Below are positions 16,367-24,197 of a stretch of 43,630 bases of DNA, piece by piece. A program made the translations under genes and the position numbers. This stretch comes from JAZDJP01 sp043803805. Lineage in GTDB: Bacteria; Planctomycetota; JAZDJP01. Positions within the stretch are counted from its first letter, which is position 1. Every line of letters starts with the position of its first letter. The stretch spans positions 1-43,630 of the forward strand of contig JAZDJP010000008.1 of the NCBI GenBank assembly GCA_043803805.1. The letters are read 5' to 3'. The notes below the pieces were generated by a model. The model did not search any database. It saw only the letters and a program-made list of their open reading frames with translations, and was not told where the DNA came from.

Positions 16367-17638
16367 TTATTTCGCCTGATCCAGTTTTTCGAGCTCGTCG
16401 AAGAAGCCCGGATAGGACTTCGCCACGCACGCCGGATCCTTGATGACCATCCCCGGAATACGAAGGCCCGCCACGGCAAACGCCATGGCGATGCGGTGAT
16501 CCCGGAACGGATCAATCTCGGCGCCATGAAGCTCGCCCGATTCGATGGCGAGACCATCCTCCAACTCCTCCACATGCGCCCCGATTGCCGCGAGACCCGT
16601 CGCCAATGAGCGCAACCGATCCGACTCCTTGTACCTCAGGTGCGCCACGTTCCGGATGAGGGTCTTGCCCTGGGCGAACGCCGCCACGATCGCCAGCGGC
16701 GGCACGAGATCGGGATAATCCCGCATGTCCACCTCGACCGCCGTGAGGGCGTCCCCGCCCTTGAGGAGCGTCGCGGAGGATTTGCGCTCCACGGCGCACC
16801 CCATGGCCTCCAGGACATCCGAGAACGCCACATCACCCTGAAGGGTGTCTTTCCCGAGCCCTTCGACCCGGATGCGCCCGCCCGTCACCGCCGCCGCCGC
16901 GAGGAAGAACGCCGCGCCGGAAGCGTCGGGTTCCACCTCGAAAATCTGACCGTTGTACTCGTCGCCGCCGATGACGTGGAAGTATTCGTAACCGTCGCGC
17001 TCCACGGTGGCGTCAAAATGTTCCATCACCTCCACCGTCATGTCCACATAAGGCCGGGAGACGAGATCGCCCTCGATGGAAAGGTCCAGATCGTTCTTCC
17101 CGTACGGCGCCGCCAGGAGCAGCCCCGAACAGAACTGGCTCGAGGTGTCGCCCGGGATCACCGCATCGCCACCCGAAAATCCGCCCCTGATCTCCACCGG
17201 CGGGAAACCCTCCGCCTTCAGGTATTTCACGTCCGCGCCGAGATCCCGAAGGACCTTCACAAGCTCCCCCACCGGCCGCTCGCGCATGCGCGCGTCGCCG
17301 TCCAGCACATAACGCCCCGATCCGATCGCGACGACCGGGATGAGGAATCGCATGGCCGTCCCGGTGTTCCCAAGGTTGATCTCCGCCTCCTTCACCGGAA
17401 GTATGCCGCCGCATCCCGTGACCCGGATGATGCGATCCTCGTCGTCAAACGTGACAAGCATGCCGAGCTTTCCGAGCGCGGCGGCCAGCACCTTCGTGTC
17501 GTCCGAGAAACTCGCGTTGTCAATGACCGAATCCCCGGTGGCGAGGGCCGCCGCCACGAGCGCCCGGTTGGTGTAACTCTTCGACCCCGGCAGATGCACG
17601 GCCGTGTCGAACGTCGCGATGACGCGGATAGGCTTCAT
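16367..17638 (-). CDS. aroA: 3-phosphoshikimate 1-carboxyvinyltransferase (EPSP synthase)
   Basis: The 423-residue product catalyses the sixth shikimate step, joining phosphoenolpyruvate to shikimate 3-phosphate. Landmarks: LPGSKSYTNRALVAAAL at the N-terminus (phosphate-binding lysine), INLGNTGTAMRFLIPV, a serine-containing DTSSQFCSGLLLAAP segment, VEPDASGAAFFLAAAAV, LRYKESDRLRSLATGL and DPFRDHRIAMAFAVAGL. The ATG at 17638 shares one base with the TGA of the upstream gene (TGATG) and has AGGAG 6 bases before it, indicating tight translational coupling. A GTG one codon upstream is less well spaced. The stop codon is embedded in the end of a period-8 repeat array. Confidence 0.96.
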   Translation of the reverse strand: MKPIRVIATFDTAVHLPGSKSYTNRALVAAALATGDSVIDNASFSDDTKVLAAALGKLGMLVTFDDEDRIIRVTGCGGILPVKEAEINLGNTGTAMRFLIPVVAIGSGRYVLDGDARMRERPVGELVKVLRDLGADVKYLKAEGFPPVEIRGGFSGGDAVIPGDTSSQFCSGLLLAAPYGKNDLDLSIEGDLVSRPYVDMTVEVMEHFDATVERDGYEYFHVIGGDEYNGQIFEVEPDASGAAFFLAAAAVTGGRIRVEGLGKDTLQGDVAFSDVLEAMGCAVERKSSATLLKGGDALTAVEVDMRDYPDLVPPLAIVAAFAQGKTLIRNVAHLRYKESDRLRSLATGLAAIGAHVEELEDGLAIESGELHGAEIDPFRDHRIAMAFAVAGLRIPGMVIKDPACVAKSYPGFFDELEKLDQAK

Positions 17639-18585
17639 CACTTTCTCCTGATCAATAGGGCGTCGTCAATCCCCGCCTCCCGGCGGAGCGGCCCGGTTTC
17701 GGCGAGCCACCGTTTGGCGTCGTGCGGGTAGCCGGCCGTCGGCCGGATCCCCCTCGATTCCCAGTAGGCGTTGAACCGCCTCATCATCAATTCCCGGAGG
17801 TACTTCGCCCACATCGAGGCGAGGGCCACCGGAAAACTCGCCTCCTCCCCATGGAGGAGGAACGCCACATTCACAACCCGTCCGGAGACGCGCACCGCAT
17901 ACGCCGAGCACGCCCGCCGCTCCTCCACCGTCTCCACCGCCGCCGGCGCAAACCGCGCCGCGAGACCCGGCCCATACCGCCGCCGGCCTCCCTGCCGGTC
18001 GCACTCGAACCGCGCGGCCGGCCCGGCGCCGCCCGCGAGAACGGCCATCATCACATCACCCACCAGATCAAACAGCACTCCGGCCTTGTTCCGTTCCTCC
18101 AGGCGCCGGTTGTACTCCCCTTCGAAACAGACCTTCGCGGCGACCCCGCGCCACTCCACGCCGGCCGCCGTGAGCGCCTCCCGGAGAATTTTCCCCCGGG
18201 CAACAACATCCTCCCGCCGGGATTTCACCGGCCAGGCCTCATCGCGGTCATACCACGGGAAGCCCTGCGCCGCCCCCCGGGCCCCCGGGGCGACGCGGTC
18301 AAGAAGTTCGCCGACCGTGCCCGGGAGATCCCCTCCCGCGGCCAGCCAGGCCCCGCAGGGCGCCTCAAGCGACTCGATCCGACGCGCCCCGCCGAACACC
18401 TTCTTGCTGTCGTCCACAACGACCCGCGAACCGTCCCGATCCCCCCACCTCGACACCGCGGCGGACAAGATCTCACGCAGGCGCCGTCCCGACGACACCC
18501 CGACCCGGAAGACAACCGCCCCCACCACAAGAGGCCCGAGCGTCGGCCCGTAGCCGGCCTCGTCAACCCCGGCAAGCAACGGCAT
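17638..18585 (-). CDS. Divergent RNase HII/HIII-like nuclease (DEAGYGP variant)
   Basis: The 315-residue product opens with AGVDEAGYGPTLGPLVVGAVVF, which parallels the RNase HII motif (G-DEAGRGP-GP) and places the first two acidic residues at Asp8 and Glu9. DDSKKV (58-63) matches the DSK motif. FECDRQGG (193-200) could hold the third acid and AGYPHDAKRW (284-292) the fourth. ALASMWAKYLRELMMRRFNAYWESRG matches the conserved late helix. RNase HII removes ribonucleotides from RNA-DNA hybrids. Differences are its greater length (canonical HII is about 200 residues), Tyr in place of Arg in AGRGP, and a roughly 100-residue insert, so biochemical function is not certain. It heads the aroA transcript from a predicted leaderless promoter. 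Confidence 0.7.
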   Translation of the reverse strand: MPLLAGVDEAGYGPTLGPLVVGAVVFRVGVSSGRRLREILSAAVSRWGDRDGSRVVVDDSKKVFGGARRIESLEAPCGAWLAAGGDLPGTVGELLDRVAPGARGAAQGFPWYDRDEAWPVKSRREDVVARGKILREALTAAGVEWRGVAAKVCFEGEYNRRLEERNKAGVLFDLVGDVMMAVLAGGAGPAARFECDRQGGRRRYGPGLAARFAPAAVETVEERRACSAYAVRVSGRVVNVAFLLHGEEASFPVALASMWAKYLRELMMRRFNAYWESRGIRPTAGYPHDAKRWLAETGPLRREAGIDDALLIRRK

Positions 18586-18591
18586 GGGCGC

Positions 18592-18619
18592 ATTGTAACA
18601 GCGAATCGCGCGTTGTCAC
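18592..18619 (-). promoter_or_regulatory. Sigma70-like promoter of the RNase HII-like gene, predicted leaderless
   Basis: On the minus strand, GTGACA (18619-18614), a 16-bp spacer and TACAAT (18597-18592) are followed by 6 bases and the ATG at 18585. Its -35 box shares five base pairs with the -35 of the divergent pseudouridine synthase promoter, so the two should compete for polymerase. Confidence 0.7.
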
Positions 18620-18641
18620 CAACGAGTTTTCATGCTACCAT
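18613..18641 (+). promoter_or_regulatory. Sigma70-like promoter of the pseudouridine synthase / GT-GH operon, predicted leaderless
   Basis: TTGTCA (18613-18618), a 17-bp spacer and TACCAT (18636-18641) are followed by 8 bases and the ATG at 18650, with no Shine-Dalgarno sequence. An alternative ATG at 18632 would lie inside this promoter. Confidence 0.62.
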
Positions 18642-18649
18642 CCGTGACC

Positions 18650-19597
18650 ATGCCCCGCACCTACACCGTCCCCCGCGTCTGGTCAGGGAAGCGCGCGGAT
18701 CGTTTTTTGGGGGCGACCGAACCCGCCTTCACCTGGGCCAGGCTCCAGAAACTCTTCCGCCAGAACGCCGTCATGCGCGACGGCCGCCCCCTGACGCCGG
18801 CGGCTCCTGTCTCGGAAGGCGACGTCCTCACCATCACGGGACTTCCCGCTGAATTCCTTCCCGTCCGGCCCAACCCGGCCGTCACCTTCGGAATCCTTTA
18901 CGAAGACGCCTTCATGATCGCGGTGGACAAACCGCCGGAGCTTGTCACGGAACCGGGACCGGGCCACCGGGCGGGCACGCTCCTGAATGGATTAATCGCG
19001 CGGTACCCGGAACTCGCGGCGCTCGGAGATAAACTCGATTACGGCCTCATCCATCGGCTGGACCGGAACACCTCCGGAGTTCTTCTCGTCGGCCGGACGG
19101 CGGAGGCCTGCCGGATGTTCCGGGAGGCATTCGTGACGCGGAAGGTGAAAAAGCGTTACATTGCGCTTGTCCGGGGACATCCGGCGAGAGCGGAGGGAAT
19201 CATTGACACCCCCCTCGGCACGCTCGAACGGGCGACATTCCGGCGCAAGCGTGTGGTGGCCGGCGCGGGGAAGGGACGGCAGGACGCCGTCACGCGCTAC
19301 CGGGTGGACGCGATTCACCCCCGCGCGGCAATCCTCTCCGCATCCCCGGAAACCGGACGGATGCACCAGATCCGGGTTCACCTGGCGTCCATCGGCCACC
19401 CCGTCATCGGAGACATCGAATACGGGGATCCCGTCATCAACCGCGAATTTCACGAGAAATTCGGCCTCGCGCGGCAATTTCTCCACGCCGCGGAAATCAT
19501 CATCCCCCACCCGGACGGCCAACGGACGCTCACGCTGGCCTCGCCGCTCGCCGCTGACCTCAGGGAGGTGATTTCACGGCTGGAAAACGCGAGATGA
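18650..19597 (+). CDS. RluA-family 23S rRNA pseudouridine synthase
   Basis: The 315-residue product has an N-terminal S4-like RNA-binding domain (about 1-70, WARLQKLFRQNAVMRDGRPL) and a RluA-type catalytic domain. The catalytic aspartate is in LIHRLDRNTSGVLLVGRT. Supporting segments are ILYEDAFMIAVDKPPELVTEP, KRYIALVRGHP, and SPETGRMHQIRVHLASIGHPVIGD. It isomerises specific uridines in structured RNA; RluD and RluC have the same architecture, and the exact target cannot be told. The start at 18650 is preferred over ATG 18632 because of the promoter position. Its stop overlaps the start of the GT-GH fusion gene by 4 bases (ATGA), so the two are co-translated. Confidence 0.9.
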   Translation: MPRTYTVPRVWSGKRADRFLGATEPAFTWARLQKLFRQNAVMRDGRPLTPAAPVSEGDVLTITGLPAEFLPVRPNPAVTFGILYEDAFMIAVDKPPELVTEPGPGHRAGTLLNGLIARYPELAALGDKLDYGLIHRLDRNTSGVLLVGRTAEACRMFREAFVTRKVKKRYIALVRGHPARAEGIIDTPLGTLERATFRRKRVVAGAGKGRQDAVTRYRVDAIHPRAAILSASPETGRMHQIRVHLASIGHPVIGDIEYGDPVINREFHEKFGLARQFLHAAEIIIPHPDGQRTLTLASPLAADLREVISRLENAR

Positions 19598-22500
19598 TTC
19601 CATCCGCCCGCGAACGCTGGAGCCCGATGCAACGCGCCCTGTTCACGGGCACATTCCTCGGATTCGCCCTCCTTGCCGCGCTCGATTCGGGCGTGTTCTT
19701 CAACACGATCAGCCTCGTTCTCCTGATCCTTTATTCCGCCGTGATTGGCGTGAAAGTATTCGCGGTGCTTGCCGGGCTCGCCCGGAAACATACGGTATTT
19801 CTCCCCGACGCAATCCTCCCGCGCCCCGACGACCCGGACCTCCCCGTCTACACCATCCTCGTTCCGCTCTACCGGGAAGCCGGGGGCGTGGCGGATCTCG
19901 TAAAGACACTTTCACGTCTGGAGTACCCGCCGGGAAAACTCGACGTGAAACTCCTTCTTGAAGCCGACGACGATGAAACCGCCGCGGCGGCGGCCGCCCT
20001 TGACAAGCCGGCATGGCTCGATATCGTGACCGTCCCCGCCGGCGTCCCGCGTACGAAGCCCCGCGCCTGCAACGACGGGCTCGCCCGCGCCCGGGGCGAA
20101 TTCCTGGTGATTTTCGACGCCGAGGACCGCCCGGAACCCGATCAACTGCGCAAGGCCGTGGCGGCGTTCCGGCGCCTTCCCGCCCACGTGGCCTGCCTCC
20201 AGGCGAAACTCAATTTTTACAACAGCCGCGAAAACCTCCTCACACGATGTTTCACCCTCGAATACTCCGCCTGGTTCGACCTCTACCTCCCCGGGCTCCA
20301 CGCCTTGGGCGCTCCGGTCCCCCTCGGCGGCACCTCCAACCACTTCCGGACGGAGGTTCTCCGTACCGCGGGCGGCTGGGATGCCTGGAACGTGGCGGAG
20401 GATTGCGACCTCGGGATGCGCCTTGCGCGGTCGGGTGCGCGGACGCGTATCCTCGACTCGACCACATGGGAGGAAGCCCCGTCGCGCCTGTCCCCATGGA
20501 TTCGCCAGCGTTCCCGTTGGGTGAAAGGCTACTGGCAGACATTCCTTGTCCACACCCGGCAACCCCGCGCGGCCCTCCGGGAATTCGGGACCTGGGCGTT
20601 TCTCCAGATGCTCCTCTCGGTCGGCGGACTCGTCTTCACGTTACTGGCGAATCCCGTGACATGGGGGCTCTTCATCGCCTCCCTCCTCCTCGATAAACCC
20701 ACATTCTCCCCGGATCACCCCTGGACACTCCTCCTGTTCGCCGCAACGGCGGGATTGGTGCTTTTCAACGGCGTCTTTGTTTTAATTCACGCCCTCGGAG
20801 CCTTCCGCCGGGGATTCGGAGGACTGGCCGGCATCGCCCCCGTCATGCCCGGCTATTGGATTCTCATGAGCGTGGGCGCCTGGCGCGGCTTCTTTCAATT
20901 TTTTGGGGCGACGTTCTTCTGGGAAAAAACCCCGCACGGGGCCGCGGCCCGTCGCGCCGCCCCCCTCCGGCCCGCCGGTCCGGACCACGACATACGGTAC
21001 CGCGCCACCCCCATTCTCCCCCGCGCGGTGATATTGCTGGCCGTGGCGACGGGAACGATCGGGGTGGTCGCCGCCGCCGCGCTCCTCCCCCGCTGGCTCA
21101 ATCTTCCGGAGAAAATCCGCATCGCCGCCATCGCCATGGGCGGCAGGGGCATCGAGGCCGAAAAATCCCTGGAGGAATCCTGGTTCGGCCGGACATCGCT
21201 CGACATCCTCCTCAAGGTGGACGGGCTTCCCGACGAGAAAATCCCGGTTCTTCGCTCCATCGTTCATCTCAAGGTTCTTGACGGGGAATGGTACCAGACG
21301 TTCGCCGCCTCGGTGCGCCGGGAGGGGAATCGACTCCACTTCGATGTTCCTCTCGACACCGGCTGGACGCCCAAGCCGGCCGGCCGGCCATGGGGCCCGT
21401 GGTGCCTCAGGCGGGTGCGCGGCTGCGGGATACGCCTCTTCGACGAGGGCGGCGCCCTCCGAAAGGCCGAGATCATCGCCGTCCGACCCTCGGGTGAGCC
21501 CCCGCCCGCTTTTTTCCGTGTGGCGCGGATCGACGCGCCGGCGGAGGTGGCCCGGCGTGCCGTGTTCGAGGCCCGATTTTCGATTGATCGCGAATTCACA
21601 AACCCCTTCGACCCGGACGTCGTGGACATCACCGGTGTCTTCACGGCGCCGTCGGGAATGGTGTCGCGCGTACCGGGTTTCTACGCCCAGGACTACTACC
21701 GCTGGCGGGAAGGGAAAACGGAACGCCTGCGGCCCCAGGACGCCCCGTACTGGGCGGTGCGGTTTGCGCCGGCCGAGGAGGGGGAATACCGTCTGCGCCT
21801 CGAGGGAAAAGTCAGCGGCGGAGAGCGGCTCGAATCACCCGGGCAGTCGTTCCGTGTCATCCCCTCCAACAGCAGGGGATACGTGCGGGTGGATCCGGAC
21901 GGCCGCCACTTCACATTTGAAAACGGGGACTTTTTCTACCCCGTCATGCTCAACATCCGCTCCGCCCGCGACGGGGATCCCGTCCACGTCCGATACTGGG
22001 ACTTCCCGCTCCCGGAGGAAACGGAAGGAACATTCCTGATGGACGAATTTCTGACGCGTCTGGGGAAAGCCGGCATCACGGCAGGCCGGACCTGGTTCAC
22101 CTCGTGGTGGGGAGGACTTGAGTGGCGACGCGACGAAAACGGCTACCACGGGCTCGGGGTGTACAACCTGCAGAACGCCTGGCGCGTGGATCGGTTCCTG
22201 GAGAGCGCCGCCCGGAGCGGCGTCTATCTGGAATTCGTTCTCAATTCCCACGGGCCCTTCATCGTGGAGTATGATTCCCAGTGGAAGGACAACCCCTTCA
22301 ACCGGGCGAACGGCGGGCCTCTCCGGATGCCGTCGGAAGTCCTCACATCACCCGAGGCAAAGCGTCTTTTCCGGAACCGCTACCGCTACATTGCCGCGCG
22401 GTACGGCGCGAACCTGAACATATTCGGCTGGACGCTCTGGTCCGAAGTGAATTATGTGAACAGGGACCCGTCCACCATGCGGGCCTGGCATCAGGAAATG

Positions 22501-23313
22501 ACGAAGGAACTGCGCCGGTTCGACCCCGGACGGCATTCCATCTCAACGGAATTTCACCATACGACCGGATTCCCCGAGGTGTACTCCCTCCCGGAGATTG
22601 ATTACACCCAGCTCTGGGCCTACAACGTCGGCCCGGGACTCCTCACGACGTTTCGGGAACGGGCACGGTCGCTTTCGTCCTACCGGAAGCCCGCCATCCT
22701 TGAGGAATACGGCGGCATCGCCGGCCGGATGGACATGCTCGCCCAGGAAATCCACGACGGGCTCTGGGCGGGATGGATGATGCCCTTCTCCGCGAGCCCG
22801 ATGTCATGGTGGTGGAATCTCATATTCGCGAAAAACCTGGAGCGATTCCACCGGCGTTTCTCGGATTTCGCGGCCGGCGAGGACCTCCGCGGCGCCGTCT
22901 GGTCATTCCCGACGCTCCCGGTAACAAACGCCCCGGGGCTTTCCGCCCTGGCTCGGGTGGGGCCCGACCGCGCCTACGCCTGGATTCACCCCCCCCGCCT
23001 CGTCAATCTGGAATATCACTCCGACGACTGGCTGGCCAACGCCGCGATTCTTTCCAACACCTGGAAACGGCGGGTCGGGAATCGTTTCGATCCCTTGAAG
23101 GACCCGCCGGGCCCCCGATTCCCGGAAGTGAAAGGCGCCGCGCTCGCCATTCCGAAACTCAATCCGGGCGTTTATGACATCGAGTTCTGGAGCACCTGGG
23201 ACACCGCGGCGCCCGGGAAGGCCGAGGCGGAAACCGTGGATGACATCCTCATCATCCCCCTGCCGGCGATGGAACAGGATGTGGCCATAAAAGTCAAACT
23301 ACGGAAACCGTAA
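19594..23313 (+). CDS. Membrane GT2 glycosyltransferase fused to extracytoplasmic DUF5060 / GH-A-like glycosidase
   Basis: This single 1239-residue frame has no internal stop. Residues 1-60: two membrane helices. 80-320: a GT2, cellulose-synthase-like catalytic domain with PVYTILVPLYRE, the metal-binding DAED (175-178), catalytic AEDCD (268-272) and QRSRW (305-309), the Q-x-x-R-W motif of processive synthases. 330-440: further membrane helices; a last helix lies at about 475-498. 500-640: a beta-rich region I do not recognise. 650-755: DUF5060-like (FTNPFDP...VDITGVFTAPSG...VPGFYAQDYYRW). 760-1100: a barrel of clan GH-A type with a probable acid/base Glu951 in LWSEVNY and probable nucleophile Glu1038 in ILEEYG. 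1110-1239: a likely beta-sandwich. The topology puts the synthase inside and the hydrolase outside the membrane. It overlaps the pseudouridine synthase gene by 4 bases. The polymer is unknown. Confidence 0.87.
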   Translation: MIPSARERWSPMQRALFTGTFLGFALLAALDSGVFFNTISLVLLILYSAVIGVKVFAVLAGLARKHTVFLPDAILPRPDDPDLPVYTILVPLYREAGGVADLVKTLSRLEYPPGKLDVKLLLEADDDETAAAAAALDKPAWLDIVTVPAGVPRTKPRACNDGLARARGEFLVIFDAEDRPEPDQLRKAVAAFRRLPAHVACLQAKLNFYNSRENLLTRCFTLEYSAWFDLYLPGLHALGAPVPLGGTSNHFRTEVLRTAGGWDAWNVAEDCDLGMRLARSGARTRILDSTTWEEAPSRLSPWIRQRSRWVKGYWQTFLVHTRQPRAALREFGTWAFLQMLLSVGGLVFTLLANPVTWGLFIASLLLDKPTFSPDHPWTLLLFAATAGLVLFNGVFVLIHALGAFRRGFGGLAGIAPVMPGYWILMSVGAWRGFFQFFGATFFWEKTPHGAAARRAAPLRPAGPDHDIRYRATPILPRAVILLAVATGTIGVVAAAALLPRWLNLPEKIRIAAIAMGGRGIEAEKSLEESWFGRTSLDILLKVDGLPDEKIPVLRSIVHLKVLDGEWYQTFAASVRREGNRLHFDVPLDTGWTPKPAGRPWGPWCLRRVRGCGIRLFDEGGALRKAEIIAVRPSGEPPPAFFRVARIDAPAEVARRAVFEARFSIDREFTNPFDPDVVDITGVFTAPSGMVSRVPGFYAQDYYRWREGKTERLRPQDAPYWAVRFAPAEEGEYRLRLEGKVSGGERLESPGQSFRVIPSNSRGYVRVDPDGRHFTFENGDFFYPVMLNIRSARDGDPVHVRYWDFPLPEETEGTFLMDEFLTRLGKAGITAGRTWFTSWWGGLEWRRDENGYHGLGVYNLQNAWRVDRFLESAARSGVYLEFVLNSHGPFIVEYDSQWKDNPFNRANGGPLRMPSEVLTSPEAKRLFRNRYRYIAARYGANLNIFGWTLWSEVNYVNRDPSTMRAWHQEMTKELRRFDPGRHSISTEFHHTTGFPEVYSLPEIDYTQLWAYNVGPGLLTTFRERARSLSSYRKPAILEEYGGIAGRMDMLAQEIHDGLWAGWMMPFSASPMSWWWNLIFAKNLERFHRRFSDFAAGEDLRGAVWSFPTLPVTNAPGLSALARVGPDRAYAWIHPPRLVNLEYHSDDWLANAAILSNTWKRRVGNRFDPLKDPPGPRFPEVKGAALAIPKLNPGVYDIEFWSTWDTAAPGKAEAETVDDILIIPLPAMEQDVAIKVKLRKP

Positions 23314-23330
23314 TCCCGTATCAGCAAAAG

Positions 23331-23401
23331 TTCTGAGTGCTGAGTTCTGAGTGCCGAGTTCGAAGAAAATTCCGAATGCCGAATTTCGAATGTCGAATCA
23401 G
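23331..23401. repeat. Phased array, period 7, GAGT then GAAT units (array E)
   Basis: GAGT begins at 23335, 23342, 23349 and 23356, and GAAT at 23374, 23381, 23388 and 23395: two runs of four at exactly 7 bp. The array starts about 20 bases after the stop of the GT-GH gene. The remaining bases up to 23481 contain no recognisable gene. Confidence 0.85.
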
Positions 23402-23500
23402 AACGAATTCACGGTTGAACGGCCGTGCCTGGAGACTACAATCCGGAATCAACGCAACCAGGTTGAAAAGGTCGAAACCTGTTAGGCGACACGACGCGCC

Positions 23501-23842
23501 ATGAACAAATCGTCCCTCACACTCTCTCCAGGTTGGCATATTCCTGCCGCACTCGTCCTGACCTTCGCTGTCGCCTCCCCGTTTCTTTCGACGGCATTGC
23601 CTCATGCAAGCGTTCTTCGTCAGGCAGGTCATACGACTCTGGCCGGATATTACGTCGCGCTGGGAGTTGCGTTCTGGGTCATCGCACTGGTGATTTTGCT
23701 TCCTCGCACTGGGAACGTGTCTCGGTTTGCTTTTTTCCGCACGCTGGGCAAACTGCCCTTGCTCGTCCGCTATTTCGTCGCGGGCGGAGTTGCCTTAAGT
23801 TTATTTTGGGTTGGAGTATTGCTTGAAAAGATTGCCGCCTAA
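23501..23842 (+). CDS. Cassette-borne small membrane protein, three predicted helices
   Basis: The 113-residue product has three hydrophobic stretches at about residues 12-31, 46-68 and 90-108, with short basic connections (PRTGNVSRFAFFRTLGK). I do not recognise a family. The ATG lies 13 bases after the cassette core site and has no Shine-Dalgarno sequence, a common arrangement in integron cassettes, whose genes usually depend on an external promoter. The TAA stop is part of the attC box GCCTAAC, which is also typical of compact cassettes. Codon use is less GC-rich than in neighbouring genes. Function is unknown; cassette genes are often adaptive or host-interaction functions, but nothing here points to one. 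Confidence 0.7.
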   Translation: MNKSSLTLSPGWHIPAALVLTFAVASPFLSTALPHASVLRQAGHTTLAGYYVALGVAFWVIALVILLPRTGNVSRFAFFRTLGKLPLLVRYFVAGGVALSLFWVGVLLEKIAA

Positions 23843-23956
23843 CAAGTGCGCTCCAGCGAACCGCCGTCATGCTTTTTCACTGAGTATTGGACTGCAATTC
23901 GGACGCGCCCTGCACGCACCACCCTGCTCGCCAGTAGCGGCCGCTGAGTTTGGTCG
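23837..23956 (+). other. attC recombination site of the integron cassette
   Basis: Outer box R'' GCCTAAC (23837-23843), a 7-base spacer, L'' CTCCAGCG (23851-23858), a long central loop region, L' CGCTGAG (23942-23948), another 7-base spacer and the terminal G at 23956. L'' pairs with L' only if one C is left extrahelical, which is the asymmetry that integrases read in folded attC sites; pairing continues inward through CCGC (23861-23864) with GCGG (23937-23940). R'' pairs with the cassette's own first bases (GTTAGGC) in the circular form. Confidence 0.78.
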
Positions 23957-24026
23957 TACCGATGAAGCGTAGCAATCAACTGTCGGCCATCAACGATCCG
24001 TCGAACCATGAACAATCCGTATTCTG

Positions 24027-24165
24027 GCTGAATGCTGACCGCTGATCGCTGACCGCTCATCCCGCGGTGTTCCCGCGAATCCAAAGTCCCGAACCCCGAT
24101 TCCCGGCCTTTCTTCGATTCGTGACTCCCTCTTTTCGACTCGGCGACTCGCTGACTCGCGGACTA
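24027..24165. repeat. Two phased arrays in the gap after the cassette (array D): GCTGA period 7, GACTC period 8
   Basis: This covers most of the non-coding 23957-24197. GCTGA begins at 24027, 24034, 24041 and 24048, with GCTCA at 24055 (period 7). GATTC or GACTC begins at 24116, 24123, 24137, 24145 and 24153, with GACTA at 24161 (mostly period 8). The rest of this stretch shows no gene. With array E, these arrays bracket the integron cassette. Confidence 0.8.
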
Positions 24166-24197
24166 CACGCCTCTTCCAACCGTTATCAGTTCCAAAA

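Larger units (their letters stand above)
23482..23956 (+). mobile_element. Solitary integron gene cassette with one ORF and its attC site
   Basis: The cassette begins at the crossover of a GTTRRRY core site (GTTAGGC, 23481-23487), contains one ORF starting 13 bases later, and ends in an attC-like structure whose first box GCCTAAC (23837-23843) is the exact complement of the opening core site. The predicted last base is G23956. Base composition is visibly less GC-rich than the flanking genes. No integrase gene and no second cassette were found in the window, so this looks like an isolated insertion at a secondary site or the remnant of an array. Confidence 0.82.

Noticed and set aside
18632..18649. 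Earlier ATG (18632) for the pseudouridine synthase
   Set aside because: It would lie within the predicted promoter, between -35 and -10; the ATG at 18650 fits the family start and the -10 distance better.
23402..23481. An attC of a preceding cassette upstream of the core site at 23481
   Set aside because: No RYYYAAC box or L-box pairing was found in the 80 bases before GTTAGGC; the upstream flank looks like ordinary intergenic DNA and array E.
23501..23842. Toxin-antitoxin or holin function for the cassette protein
   Set aside because: It is only a small three-helix membrane protein with no partner gene and no motif to support such a call.
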